The translations under genes were made by a program, and so were the position numbers. The notes under the pieces were generated by a model that worked only from the letters and a program-made list of their open reading frames with translations, had not been told where the DNA came from and did not search any database. Shown piece after piece: positions 14,730 to 22,624 of a DNA stretch of 27,289 nt. Source of the DNA: CAG-841 sp963614875 (GTDB taxonomy: Bacteria; Bacillota; Clostridia; Oscillospirales; CAG-272); contig CAVEFC010000020.1 of assembly GCA_963614875.1 (NCBI GenBank), forward strand, positions 1-27,289, read 5' to 3'. How positions within the stretch are numbered: position 1 is the stretch's first letter; the number at the start of each line of letters is the position of its first letter.

Positions 14730-15200
14730 TTATCCGACAAGGACGCCGAGCGCGTCCCTCGGAACATAGCGCGAGATGTCCTTTCCCTCCGAAATAAGCC
14801 TGCGGATAAGAGTGGAGCTTACCTCCTTATATTGCGGCGAGGCTTCGAGGAGGACGGTTTTTATTCCGCTGTGCTCAAAATTGAAATCCGCCTGCTTTTG
14901 TTCGTATACGCGGTCGGTTTCGTTGCGGACGCCCTTTATTATCACATCGACGCCGGCTTCCTTTGCGTATTCGTAAAGCATTCCGCCGTTTGTGATCACA
15001 ACGGCGTTTTCTATATCCATAGTTGCCGCGCAGAGCGCTTCGTAGCGTTTTTCAAGAGAAAAAAGCGGCTTTTTATCCGGATTTTCAAATATGCCGACTA
15101 TAAGCACGGCGCACATATCAGCCGCGCGCTTTATTATATCAAGGTGACCTTTTGTCACGGGATCGAAGGTTCCCGCGGTCAGAGCTATGCCGTATTCCAT
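14730..15200 (-). CDS. coaD: Phosphopantetheine adenylyltransferase CoaD
   Basis: CoaD (PPAT) makes dephospho-CoA from 4'-phosphopantetheine and ATP, the penultimate step of coenzyme A synthesis. The 156-residue length is typical. It shows the nucleotidyltransferase TxGH motif (TKGH, 16-19, within GTFDPVTKGHLDII), the KGVRNETDR segment equivalent to the RGLRxxxD motif, and the C-terminal VSSTLIRRLI equivalent to ISSTxIR. The ATG lies 2 bases after the rsmD stop codon, so the two are likely translated together, an association common in Bacillota. Confidence 0.96.
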   Translation of the reverse strand: MEYGIALTAGTFDPVTKGHLDIIKRAADMCAVLIVGIFENPDKKPLFSLEKRYEALCAATMDIENAVVITNGGMLYEYAKEAGVDVIIKGVRNETDRVYEQKQADFNFEHSGIKTVLLEASPQYKEVSSTLIRRLISEGKDISRYVPRDALGVLVG

Positions 15201-15202
15201 AC

Positions 15203-15769
15203 TTACTTTGCCGCCTTCGGAGCAAGATAATAAATTATAACTCTGCCGTAGCGCGCCTGCTTTGTAAGGGTGTAGCGGCAGGCGACGTCGGCGTCGCCTT
15301 CAAGTCCTTCCTGCTCGTCCTCGCAGATTATAATGCTTGTTTCCTTTACGAGCTTATTGTCGTAAATAGCTTTCAGCGCCGACGGCAGAAGTCTTTTTGC
15401 ATACGGCGGATCGATAAAAACTATATCGAAGCAGCTTTTGCCCGATGCCGACAAAGCGTACTTTTCAAAATCCATACAAAGCACGTTTGACTTTTTGTAA
15501 AGCTTTGTTTTCTGCGCGTTTTCGGTAATGAATTTTATCGCTTCGCGCGAGCTGTCCACAAACGTGCATTTTTCCGCGCCTCTCGAAAGCGCTTCAAGCC
15601 CCATCTGCCCCGAGCCCGCAAAAAGATCGAGAACCTCGCGCCCTTCAATATCGAACTGTATTGAGGAAAACACCGCTTCCTTTACCTTTTCCGTCGTCGG
15701 ACGTGTTATTTCTTCGCCTTCGGGAGAGGAAAGCCTTGTTCCTCGCGCCGTTCCGGTTATAATTCTCAT
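15203..15769 (-). CDS. rsmD: 16S rRNA (guanine966-N2)-methyltransferase RsmD
   Basis: RsmD methylates G966 of 16S rRNA with SAM. The 188-residue product has the N-terminal RIITGTARG and RPTTEKVKEAVFSSI signatures, the SAM-binding DLFAGSGQMGLEALSRGA beginning at D48, and the catalytic DPPY motif at 120-123. The ATG at 15769 has a good AAAGGAG ribosome binding site partly overlapping the uvrC stop region; the gap from uvrC is 12 bases. It is probably co-transcribed in ptsH-uvrC-rsmD-coaD. Confidence 0.95.
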   Translation of the reverse strand: MRIITGTARGTRLSSPEGEEITRPTTEKVKEAVFSSIQFDIEGREVLDLFAGSGQMGLEALSRGAEKCTFVDSSREAIKFITENAQKTKLYKKSNVLCMDFEKYALSASGKSCFDIVFIDPPYAKRLLPSALKAIYDNKLVKETSIIICEDEQEGLEGDADVACRYTLTKQARYGRVIIYYLAPKAAK

Positions 15770-15781
15770 AAATCTGCTCCT

Positions 15782-17605
15782 TTATCTGAAATATTCTTTT
15801 ATGTTTTTCGCAATGCTTTCCGTTATGCCCTTCACTGTGCAAAGCTCGGAAATATCCGCCTGCTTTATTGCGGAAAGCCCTCCGAACGCCGAAAGCAGTG
15901 CCTTTGCCTTTGCTTTCCCGACGCCGCTCACGTTTTCAAGCACCGAGGTTTTTTCGGTTTTGCGTTTTCCGCCCATCGTTTTTGATATCGTAAAGCGATG
16001 AACCTCTTCCTGAATTTTATATATGAGCGAATAGACCTGCGGCTCGGAAAGAATCTGTATTTCGTCTCCGTCCTCGCCGACAAGCGCACGCGTTCTGTGC
16101 TTATTGTCTTTTACCATGCCGAGAGTACGGATATCACATCCGACCTCTTTCATCGCCTGCTTTGCCGCCGAAACGTGAGATGCGCCGCCGTCTATAAGGA
16201 AAAGATCGGGAGCTGTCGCGCCCTCGTCCGAAAGGTGCGCGCATCTGCGGCTTACCGCTTCGCGCATCGAGGCGTAATCGTCACGCGAGGAAACGGTTTT
16301 CATTCTGAAAATGCGGTAGTCGCTTTTTTTCGGCTTGCCGTGTTCAAACACAACCATTCCTGCGGTTATATGCTCGTCGCCGAGGTTTGAAATATCAAAC
16401 GCCTCTATTCTTTCGGGGACGGCTTCAAGTCCCGCAAGCGAGGCAAGACGCACGAGAGTTTTTTCCGTTTTCTGCGACGAAAGCAGATATTCTCTGCATT
16501 TCTGTTCGGCGTTTTCCCTTGCCATATTGCACAGCTTTTTCTTTTCTCCGCGCAGAGAAACGGTTACGTTCACTTTTTTGCCCGTTTTTTCGGAAAGCCA
16601 GCTTTCGCAAAGCTCTTTATCGCTTTCGGAAAGTCCGCCCCCGACGGTTATTTCTTTTGGAATATATTCTCTGCGGACGTAAAGCTCGCATATAAACGAG
16701 CACAGAGCCGAGGAATCGAGTATTTCGCCGCCCGAAAAATAAAATATTTCGGAATCGGTCAGCTTTCCGCCCCTTATATAAAATACGCACACGGCGCTGA
16801 CGGCGTCGCCCGTATAAGCCGAGATAACGTCGCGTTCGACCTCGGGAGAAGCCACAACCTTTTGCTTTTCGCGCAGCTTTTCTATTGCGCGGAGCCTGTC
16901 GCGACAGACTGCAGCCGCCTCGTACATTTCGTTTTCCGACGCGTAGAGCATTTTTTCCGTCAGCCTGTCGGTTATTTTTTTGCAGTCGCCCGAAAGAAAA
17001 TCCACCGCCTCCGAAAAGCTTTCGCGGTACTGCTCCGCGCTTACGTTTTCGTCGCACGGGGCAAGACAGCCTATCTGTCTGTATATGCAATGGGTGACCT
17101 TGCCCTTGTCGCGCGGAAAGCGTCTGTTGCAGGAGGGAAGTCCGAAGGTTTTCTGCATTGCGCCTATCACGCCGTAAACGACGGTGGTGCTTGAATACGG
17201 GCCGAAATACAGCGCGCGCGGATCTTCTCTTTTTCTCGTTACGGTAAAGCGCGGATATTCGTCGTGCATATTTACCGAGATATAAGGGTAGGATTTATCG
17301 TCCTTGAGCTTTATGTTGTATCTTGGCTTATAAAGCTTTATAAGACTGTTTTCAAGGGTGAGAGCCTCCGTTTCCGTATCGCAGACGATATATTCAAAAT
17401 CGCGGACAAGCGACGTCATCATATCGGTTTTCGCGCTTTTGAAATCCGTTTCGTGAAAATACTGCGAAACACGGTTTTTCAGCTTTTTTGATTTTCCCAC
17501 ATAGATGACCTTTCCTCCGTCGCCGCGCATTATATAAACGCCCGGGGACAAAGGAAGCAGCGAAGCCTTTTCGCGCAGGCTTGCGGCATATGCGGCATTT
17601 ACCAC
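15782..17605 (-). CDS. uvrC: Excinuclease ABC subunit C (UvrC)
   Basis: UvrC makes the two incisions flanking a DNA lesion in nucleotide excision repair. The 607-residue protein has an N-terminal GIY-YIG nuclease domain (about 18-97: PGVYIMR...VIYVGKSKKLKNRV), a cysteine-containing segment (HCIYRQIGCLAPCD), a UVR helical motif (about 205-245) for UvrB contact, the RNase H-like endonuclease domain (FDISNLGDEHITAGMVVFEHG, LFLIDGGASHV), and C-terminal helix-hairpin-helix repeats (VLENVSGVGKAKAKALLSAFGG). The start is a GTG at 17605 with GGGAGG at 8-base spacing. A terminator-like hairpin stands between ptsH and this gene. Confidence 0.97.
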   Translation of the reverse strand: MVNAAYAASLREKASLLPLSPGVYIMRGDGGKVIYVGKSKKLKNRVSQYFHETDFKSAKTDMMTSLVRDFEYIVCDTETEALTLENSLIKLYKPRYNIKLKDDKSYPYISVNMHDEYPRFTVTRKREDPRALYFGPYSSTTVVYGVIGAMQKTFGLPSCNRRFPRDKGKVTHCIYRQIGCLAPCDENVSAEQYRESFSEAVDFLSGDCKKITDRLTEKMLYASENEMYEAAAVCRDRLRAIEKLREKQKVVASPEVERDVISAYTGDAVSAVCVFYIRGGKLTDSEIFYFSGGEILDSSALCSFICELYVRREYIPKEITVGGGLSESDKELCESWLSEKTGKKVNVTVSLRGEKKKLCNMARENAEQKCREYLLSSQKTEKTLVRLASLAGLEAVPERIEAFDISNLGDEHITAGMVVFEHGKPKKSDYRIFRMKTVSSRDDYASMREAVSRRCAHLSDEGATAPDLFLIDGGASHVSAAKQAMKEVGCDIRTLGMVKDNKHRTRALVGEDGDEIQILSEPQVYSLIYKIQEEVHRFTISKTMGGKRKTEKTSVLENVSGVGKAKAKALLSAFGGLSAIKQADISELCTVKGITESIAKNIKEYFR

Positions 17606-17625
17606 GCCCGTAACCTCCCTTCAAG

Positions 17626-17656
17626 AAAAAAGCGGCAGTTGCAAAGCATCTGCCGC
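17626..17656 (-). terminator. Intrinsic terminator between ptsH and uvrC
   Basis: GCGGCAG (17632-17638) pairs with CTGCCGC (17650-17656); an inner TGC/GCA pairing extends the stem around an AAA loop after a T-T mismatch. On the minus strand the stem is followed by six T residues. It ends only about 20 bases before the uvrC start codon, leaving no room for a separate uvrC promoter, so uvrC expression would rely on read-through or a promoter within ptsH. Confidence 0.8.
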
Positions 17657-17678
17657 CGTTATGCAATGGCTTTTCCGA

Positions 17679-17936
17679 TCAGAGAGAATTGCTTACCAAC
17701 TCCTCAAGACCGTTCAGTGCCTCGGTTTCGTCGGGACCGTCGGCAATCAGAGTGATCGTCATTCCTCCGGTGATACCCATTGAAAGTACGCCGAGAAGGC
17801 TTTTTGCGCTTATGCGACGATCATCCTTCTGGATCCAAATAGAGCTGGCATAAGAATTTGCTTTCTGAATGAAAAACGTTGCGGGCCTTGCGTGAAGACC
17901 TACGTTGTTTTTGATTGTTACATCTCTTGAAATCAT
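17679..17936 (-). CDS. ptsH: Phosphocarrier protein HPr
   Basis: HPr carries phosphate from enzyme I to the sugar-specific EIIA components of the phosphotransferase system. The 85-residue protein has His15 in GLHARPAT (13-20) and Ser46 in AKSLLGVLS. The first is the PTS phosphorylation site and the second is the site for HPr kinase in Gram-positive carbon catabolite control. Having His15 argues against Crh. The gene stands alone, without ptsI beside it, and may serve regulation as much as transport. AAAGGAG lies 8 bases before the ATG. A promoter lies at 18012-18040 and a terminator follows at once. Confidence 0.93.
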   Translation of the reverse strand: MISRDVTIKNNVGLHARPATFFIQKANSYASSIWIQKDDRRISAKSLLGVLSMGITGGMTITLIADGPDETEALNGLEELVSNSL

Positions 17937-17962
17937 ACCTTATGCTCCTTTGACGGTATAAA

Positions 17963-17994
17963 GCACGCTTTTTTATTTAATTTGCGTGCAAATT
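17963..17994 (-). promoter_or_regulatory. Overlapping inverted repeats in the ptsH leader
   Basis: A 16-bp dyad, AATTTGC and GCAAATT around a GT centre (17979-17994), lies between the ptsH promoter and start codon. Its central GCGTGC (17984-17989) is also complementary to GCACGC at 17963-17968, and T-rich minus-strand sequence follows that outer arm only weakly. The dyad could be a repressor operator, and the longer pairing could be an alternative mRNA hairpin. It does not match the catabolite-responsive-element consensus. Confidence 0.35.
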
Positions 17995-18011
17995 TTTTTT
18001 TATTATATTGT

Positions 18012-18040
18012 ATTATAACAAACGATTAAAATAAAATCAA
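18012..18040 (-). promoter_or_regulatory. Sigma-A promoter of ptsH
   Basis: On the minus strand, TTGATT (18035-18040) is 17 bases from a perfect TATAAT (18012-18017). It lies between the second DUF4330-type gene and ptsH. No terminator is visible after the upstream gene, so read-through from the rimM operon may also reach ptsH. Confidence 0.75.
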
Positions 18041-18060
18041 TAGTTTTTTAATATTTTTTG

Positions 18061-18555
18061 TCATTTGGCGCCCGGCGTGCCGATATCCACAAGCGTCATC
18101 GCGAATTCAACGTCCGTTGTGTAGACGTAAACCACATCGGAAACGGTTGCAAGCTTGTTTCCGCCGATATAAAATCCGTCTTCTCCGGATTTTCCGTAAA
18201 GCACGGCTGTGCCTTTTACGTCCATAAGAAACGGATCGTCAACGCGCTCGATTTTGCCGTCTTCGCTTTCGGCATAGATTTTCGAGTTTTCCGAGTAAAC
18301 GCCCTGAACATAGCCTATTATCGTATCGCCATCGGAAAGGTAAAGCACCGTTCCGCTTTTGATTTTTTCGGTCATTGTGTCGGCGGTGGACTGCATAATT
18401 CCCGGAACGATGAAGGTAACCGTCACCTTTTCGTCAAGGGAATCCTTTGAGTTGTAATAGTATCTGAATGCGAGCGCGACGATGCACGCCAGAATAACGA
18501 GTATGAGGAGCGCGTCGAAAATGTTGAAGCGCGATTTTGTTTCCTGTTTTGCCAT
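18061..18555 (-). CDS. DUF4330-type single-span membrane protein (copy 2)
   Basis: The 164-residue product has a short basic N-terminus (KSRFNIFDALLIL), one membrane span (about 13-33), and an extracytoplasmic domain rich in beta-prone segments with GYVQGVYSENSK and FYIGGNKLATVSDVVYV. This matches my recollection of the DUF4330 family, whose function is unknown. It is a diverged paralogue of the gene directly upstream: both share the KxRFNxxDxLxIL start and the GGNKxxxxS motif near the C-terminus. The start at 18555 has AAGGAGG 5 bases upstream; the longer open frame overlaps the upstream gene and is rejected. It may assist envelope glycan assembly given its neighbours. Confidence 0.7.
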   Translation of the reverse strand: MAKQETKSRFNIFDALLILVILACIVALAFRYYYNSKDSLDEKVTVTFIVPGIMQSTADTMTEKIKSGTVLYLSDGDTIIGYVQGVYSENSKIYAESEDGKIERVDDPFLMDVKGTAVLYGKSGEDGFYIGGNKLATVSDVVYVYTTDVEFAMTLVDIGTPGAK

Positions 18556-18565
18556 GATAGCCTCC

Positions 18566-19066
18566 TTACTCAATACCGAAAGCCGTGCAGAACGACGTGC
18601 CGGCAAAGGTTCCGCATCTGAAATACAGCTTCGAGCCGACGAGTATCTTGTTTCCGCCGGCATAGGCTATGCCGCGACTGTCAACGCTTCCGTTTACATA
18701 AAGTGTAACGTACACATCGTAAAGATTGTCGTATTCCGAATATGTCGCGGAATATTTGCCCTGACTGTCGGCAACGGCTTTGCTGCCGATATATTTTGTC
18801 TTTTCGGAGCGCACGTCGCTTATCGTGCCGATAAGCTTTCCCGTGGACGAGTCCGTAACCTTCGAGCCTGCGGTTATAAGCGGAAGATAATCTTCGTTTA
18901 TTCCCGAAAGCTTTACGGTGTAGGTTATGGCTCTTTCGCTCTTTTCGGCGCTGTCCTTATCCGAAACGGTCATATACACGACCACTGCTATAAGGGCAAG
19001 CACCATTAAGATTATAAGCACGTCAATAAAATTGAAGCGCCCTTTTACCTGATCCCTGTTTTCCAT
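18566..19066 (-). CDS. DUF4330-type single-span membrane protein (copy 1)
   Basis: The 166-residue protein has the N-terminal KGRFNFIDVLIILMVLALI stretch that leads into one membrane span (about 13-33), followed by an extracytoplasmic domain with IGTISDVRSEKTK and YAGGNKILVGSKLYF. I assign it to DUF4330 from memory of the characteristic RxNxxDxLIxL entry into the span. Function is unknown. It lies 84 bases after the ligase-like gene and 10 bases before its paralogue, in the same direction. The ribosome binding site is weak (GAAAGAG). The pair appears to be a tandem duplication followed by divergence. Confidence 0.7.
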   Translation of the reverse strand: MENRDQVKGRFNFIDVLIILMVLALIAVVVYMTVSDKDSAEKSERAITYTVKLSGINEDYLPLITAGSKVTDSSTGKLIGTISDVRSEKTKYIGSKAVADSQGKYSATYSEYDNLYDVYVTLYVNGSVDSRGIAYAGGNKILVGSKLYFRCGTFAGTSFCTAFGIE

Positions 19067-19100
19067 AATGCAAAACTCTTTCCCGACGGAATTTTATTTG

Positions 19101-19130
19101 CGCCGTCCTTCTCCGTCGCAGAAGGCGGCG
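19101..19130 (-). other. Hairpin between the ligase-like gene and the DUF4330 pair
   Basis: CGCCGTCCTTCT (19101-19112) pairs with AGAAGGCGGCG (19120-19130) with one bulged T and a 7-base loop. No U tract follows on the minus strand, so it is not a standard terminator. It may be an mRNA stability or processing element that sets different levels for the flanking genes. Confidence 0.4.
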
Positions 19131-19150
19131 TCGCTTTGTGATATCGGATA

Positions 19151-21067
19151 TCAACAGAAGAAATCTTCGGATTCCTCTGCGGCGCTTTTTGAAAGCATCG
19201 CCGCGGAGGCGGAAAGTCCCGTCATTATCCAGAACATAAGGAATATGCGGTAGTTATACCACACATAATCCGTCATTCCCTGAACAAGAAACGCCACAAG
19301 TCCGCAGAATATTCCCACTTCGGTAAGCTTTCCGCTTTTTGAATCGGGCGAAGCTATGTGCGAAAGATTCATCTGTATAAGCACGAACACGAATATTGCA
19401 AATATCACTGCGCCCGATATTCCGAGCTCGGTGAGTATCTGAAGGTAAAGGCTGTGGCTGTGCGGAGCGGTTTCTATTCCGCGCAGCGCATAGGACGGAT
19501 AAACCGTGGCAAAGGCGCCCTCGCCTATGCCTATTCCGTAGGGGAACACGTCGCCGAGCATTTTTATCACTCCGCGCCAGATGCCTATTCTGTATGAGGA
19601 GGACGTGTCGGAATGGGTAAATATGCTTGCTATTCTGTTTGTAACGCTGCTGCTCAGCGATATCGCGACGGCAGCCGGAGGGAGAAGAAGTATTCCCGCC
19701 GTAAGACAGCGCTTGTCCGCAAGGAGAAGAAATACCATTACGGAAACCGCAAAGCCGAGCCACGCTCCGCGCGACCATGTGAGAACAAGACAGAAAATAT
19801 CGAATGCGGCTCCGCAGGCGAAGGCAAAGCGTTCCTTTGCGCTCTTTGAACCGATCGCAAGCGCGACCGTCAGCGGTATTATAAGAATGAGATATTCGCC
19901 GAGAACGTTGGGATTTGCAAAGGTGGAAACGACTCTGCCCTTTATTTCTCCGAAATCGGACATATCCTGCCAGATTACAGACGGCGAGCCTATGAAATTT
20001 TCGCAGATTCCGTAGAGCGAAACCACCGCGCCCGAAAAAGCGATCGCCGAAAGGCACTTTTTGAGAAGCGAATACGAACGTATAAGATTTTTTACTATAA
20101 AATAAGCGGCTATAAAGCACACCATAAGCAGCATTTTGTTTGTGCTGGACTTCGATTTTGAAAAGATTCCGCCGAAAAACGTGAGAATAAGAAACAAAAT
20201 CACGGGAACGTCGATAAGCGATATTTTGAACACGCGCTTTCCGCAGAAGAATTTGATTATGCAGGAAGCAAGCACAAGACAGGTAAGCACGGCGAGCGCC
20301 ATCGTGGGAAGAAACGGCAAAAGCAGGCATATGCCTATAATTCCGGCTTCGGGGGACAAAAGCACCGCGTGAACCGAAATCACAGCCGCCAGCGCGATAA
20401 CCACATATTCCGCCGGAACGAATATCGAAACCGTTCCGGATATCATACCTATAAGAAACGATACGCTGATGCCTGTGTATACCGGCTGAGCCGCCGCATA
20501 GTCAACCGAAACCGAACGGAGATTCAGCACGTCAAAGAATATAAACCGCAGCATCACCGAGCCCGATATCGCCTGAGCCAGACTTTTCTTTGACATAAAC
20601 AGCACCGCCGAAATCGCGATAAGCGCGATTCCCGTCGCAAGCGACATTGCGCTCGTTTCGATATCGAAGGAATATTTTTTCAGAAGATAAGTCGCAACCA
20701 CATAAAATCCGAACGAAAACGCAAATACTCCGTACGAGGAGAGCGAGGTTATCAGCAGAGAAGAGGAAAGCTTTTCAGCCGCCGATATGAAAAAGCTGTT
20801 TTCGAGGGACGAGGCGAATTTGCGCTTCACCCTGCGGAAGCGGTCGTTTTCGGAAGAGCCGAGCGAGTGCGTCGCGCAGCCGATAAGGGAGCTTTCCGCA
20901 CAGTTGTCCGCTTTGTCATAGGAAAGGAAAATACGCGCGGCAAAGCTTGTTCCGGCTGCCTTGTACAAGGCGTCGGCAAAGCGCATAAGCGCGGAAACTA
21001 TAACGCCGTGACGAAAGCTTCTGGAAATTCTTTTCCCGAGCGGGAGCTTTTTTGTGCTTTTGGACAC
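19151..21067 (-). CDS. O-antigen ligase/polymerase-like (Wzy_C family) membrane protein
   Basis: The 638-residue product has a hydrophilic N-terminal region of about 110 residues and then roughly a dozen membrane segments. The features that point to the Wzy/WaaL superfamily are TWSRGAWLGF in the middle of the span array and a large extracytoplasmic loop with YRIGIWRGVIKMLGDVFPYG and HSHSLYLQILTELGI. In this superfamily, such proteins polymerise or transfer undecaprenyl-linked glycans outside the cell. In a Gram-positive organism the acceptor would be the wall or a membrane anchor, not lipopolysaccharide. The start is a GTG at 21067 with AAGGAGG at 7-base spacing, 2 bases after murJ. The neighbours murJ and the DUF4330 pair support an envelope role; the substrate is unknown. 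Confidence 0.82.
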   Translation of the reverse strand: MSKSTKKLPLGKRISRSFRHGVIVSALMRFADALYKAAGTSFAARIFLSYDKADNCAESSLIGCATHSLGSSENDRFRRVKRKFASSLENSFFISAAEKLSSSLLITSLSSYGVFAFSFGFYVVATYLLKKYSFDIETSAMSLATGIALIAISAVLFMSKKSLAQAISGSVMLRFIFFDVLNLRSVSVDYAAAQPVYTGISVSFLIGMISGTVSIFVPAEYVVIALAAVISVHAVLLSPEAGIIGICLLLPFLPTMALAVLTCLVLASCIIKFFCGKRVFKISLIDVPVILFLILTFFGGIFSKSKSSTNKMLLMVCFIAAYFIVKNLIRSYSLLKKCLSAIAFSGAVVSLYGICENFIGSPSVIWQDMSDFGEIKGRVVSTFANPNVLGEYLILIIPLTVALAIGSKSAKERFAFACGAAFDIFCLVLTWSRGAWLGFAVSVMVFLLLADKRCLTAGILLLPPAAVAISLSSSVTNRIASIFTHSDTSSSYRIGIWRGVIKMLGDVFPYGIGIGEGAFATVYPSYALRGIETAPHSHSLYLQILTELGISGAVIFAIFVFVLIQMNLSHIASPDSKSGKLTEVGIFCGLVAFLVQGMTDYVWYNYRIFLMFWIMTGLSASAAMLSKSAAEESEDFFC

Positions 21068-21069
21068 GC

Positions 21070-22614
21070 TCACACCTCCTTGTTTCTGATTTTTGCGATC
21101 CTGCGCAAAATACCTATACATATTAAATATACCACACATCCGCCCGAAAAGACAATAGCGCAGACAATAAAATTTTGAAATATTGAAAGATTTACCGCAT
21201 TTTTTTCAAAAAATCCGCGCAAAAGGGCTGTCGCGGAAAAGCAAATGCCTCCGGATAAGGCAACCGTCGCCATATCCGTGCCGAGCCGCTTCCCGAAAAA
21301 GCCTTTTATTTTTATCGCGGCAAAGACAAAAAGCACAACGGCTGACGTAAGGTGCGCCGTTCCGTATGCGATTGCGATGCCGACCTCCTCCGTATTCAGC
21401 ATAAAGACGGAAGCCGATCCAGCCGCGGCAAACACGGCGATTCCCGAAAGGGAAGCGACAACCACGGGAAAAGGCTGCTTTCTTGCGAAAAATCCGCGCG
21501 AAAGCACTTCAAAAGCGCAGAAAAACGGTACGGAAAAGGCGAGCGGACGAAGTATTTTTCCGCAAAGAAGGGCAAGCTCCGCGCCGAAATTTCCGCGCAT
21601 ATATATCATACATATTATGTTGTCCGAAAGGAAATATAGTCCTGCGGCGACGGGGAGCGAAAGCGCGAGCGCGGCAAACACCGCGCCGACAAGCCGACGG
21701 GAAAAATCCTCGTCGTTTCCGAGGGAAAACGTTCTTGAAAGCGACGGCAGAATAAAATTGCACACTCCGTAGGTCAGCACGCCCGACGCTATAAGCCAGA
21801 TCGTGACCGAATAATCGAACGCGGCGACGGCGCCGTCCGAAACGAAGGAAGCAAAAAATGTCATAAGCAGAGAGCAGGCGGGAAGAAGCCACGCTCCCAC
21901 AATGACGGACGGAGCGGCTTTCAGCGCCGGAGCAAGCCCGTTTCCCTTGAGCTTTACCGTAAGAGCGGGGAACAGATGCTTCGATATAAGCGGCACGGCG
22001 AGCGTGAAAAACTGTATCGCCCACGAAAGCACATATATCGCCGCAAGCGTAAGCATTGCCTTTTCGCTTCCGATGTTTTTCGCAAACGCAAGATAGATTA
22101 TAACGGCGATGTTTGATATCGAGCTTACAAGCGACGGCAAAATGAAGCTTCCGTGCGACTGAAGTATTCCGACAAGAACGTAAGCCGCTCCCGTGAATAT
22201 TATCATCGGGAACATTACCGATAGCAGCTTTGCTCCGAGCGCGGAGGCTTCCTCGCTCAGACTCGGAGCGCAGACGGAAAGTATTTCACGCGAAAATACC
22301 GAGCCGAGCAGAGCCACAGCCGACGAAGCAATTACCGTAAGCGTGAAAAAAGACGACGAAAAGCGTCGCGCGCCGTCATCGCTTTTTGTCAGCCTGTCGC
22401 TGTAAAAGGGAACAAAGCACGCCACTATCGCCGCCGAAAACAGTATATCGAAAACGGAGAGCGGAATTTTGGAAGCCGCAGAAAAGGACACGGCAAAAAC
22501 GCCGTCGCCGAGCCGTCCGGCAAGCATTATCTGTCTTGCCATGCCGAGCAGCTTTGAAAGCGCCGTCGCGATTATCATTACGGTTACGGTAAATCCGCTT
22601 CTCCCTGTTTTCAT
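21070..22614 (-). CDS. murJ: Lipid II flippase MurJ (MviN family)
   Basis: MurJ moves lipid II across the cytoplasmic membrane for peptidoglycan synthesis. The 514-residue protein has about 14 predicted membrane segments and family features: an N-terminal LSKLLGMARQIMLAGRLGDG segment, FVPFYSDRL, and LPSLSRTF. MATE-like flippases for other polyprenyl glycans share this fold, so a dedicated wall-polysaccharide flippase is a possible alternative given the adjacent ligase-like gene. An AGAGG ribosome binding site precedes the ATG, 10 bases after trmD. The nearest other lipid II genes lie about 7 kb away in the dcw cluster. Confidence 0.88.
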   Translation of the reverse strand: MKTGRSGFTVTVMIIATALSKLLGMARQIMLAGRLGDGVFAVSFSAASKIPLSVFDILFSAAIVACFVPFYSDRLTKSDDGARRFSSSFFTLTVIASSAVALLGSVFSREILSVCAPSLSEEASALGAKLLSVMFPMIIFTGAAYVLVGILQSHGSFILPSLVSSISNIAVIIYLAFAKNIGSEKAMLTLAAIYVLSWAIQFFTLAVPLISKHLFPALTVKLKGNGLAPALKAAPSVIVGAWLLPACSLLMTFFASFVSDGAVAAFDYSVTIWLIASGVLTYGVCNFILPSLSRTFSLGNDEDFSRRLVGAVFAALALSLPVAAGLYFLSDNIICMIYMRGNFGAELALLCGKILRPLAFSVPFFCAFEVLSRGFFARKQPFPVVVASLSGIAVFAAAGSASVFMLNTEEVGIAIAYGTAHLTSAVVLFVFAAIKIKGFFGKRLGTDMATVALSGGICFSATALLRGFFEKNAVNLSIFQNFIVCAIVFSGGCVVYLICIGILRRIAKIRNKEV

Positions 22615-22624
22615 TTTTTCCTCT

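Noticed and set aside
17979..17994. The ptsH leader dyad as a CcpA catabolite-responsive element
   Set aside because: The sequence AATTTGCGTGCAAATT lacks the TGWAANCGNTNWCA arrangement, so it is listed only as an unassigned dyad.
19254..20330. A 358-codon minus-strand frame inside the ligase-like gene
   Set aside because: Same strand but other frame as the Wzy_C-like protein. It is Arg-rich, lacks membrane segments and motifs, and is a shadow of the real coding frame.
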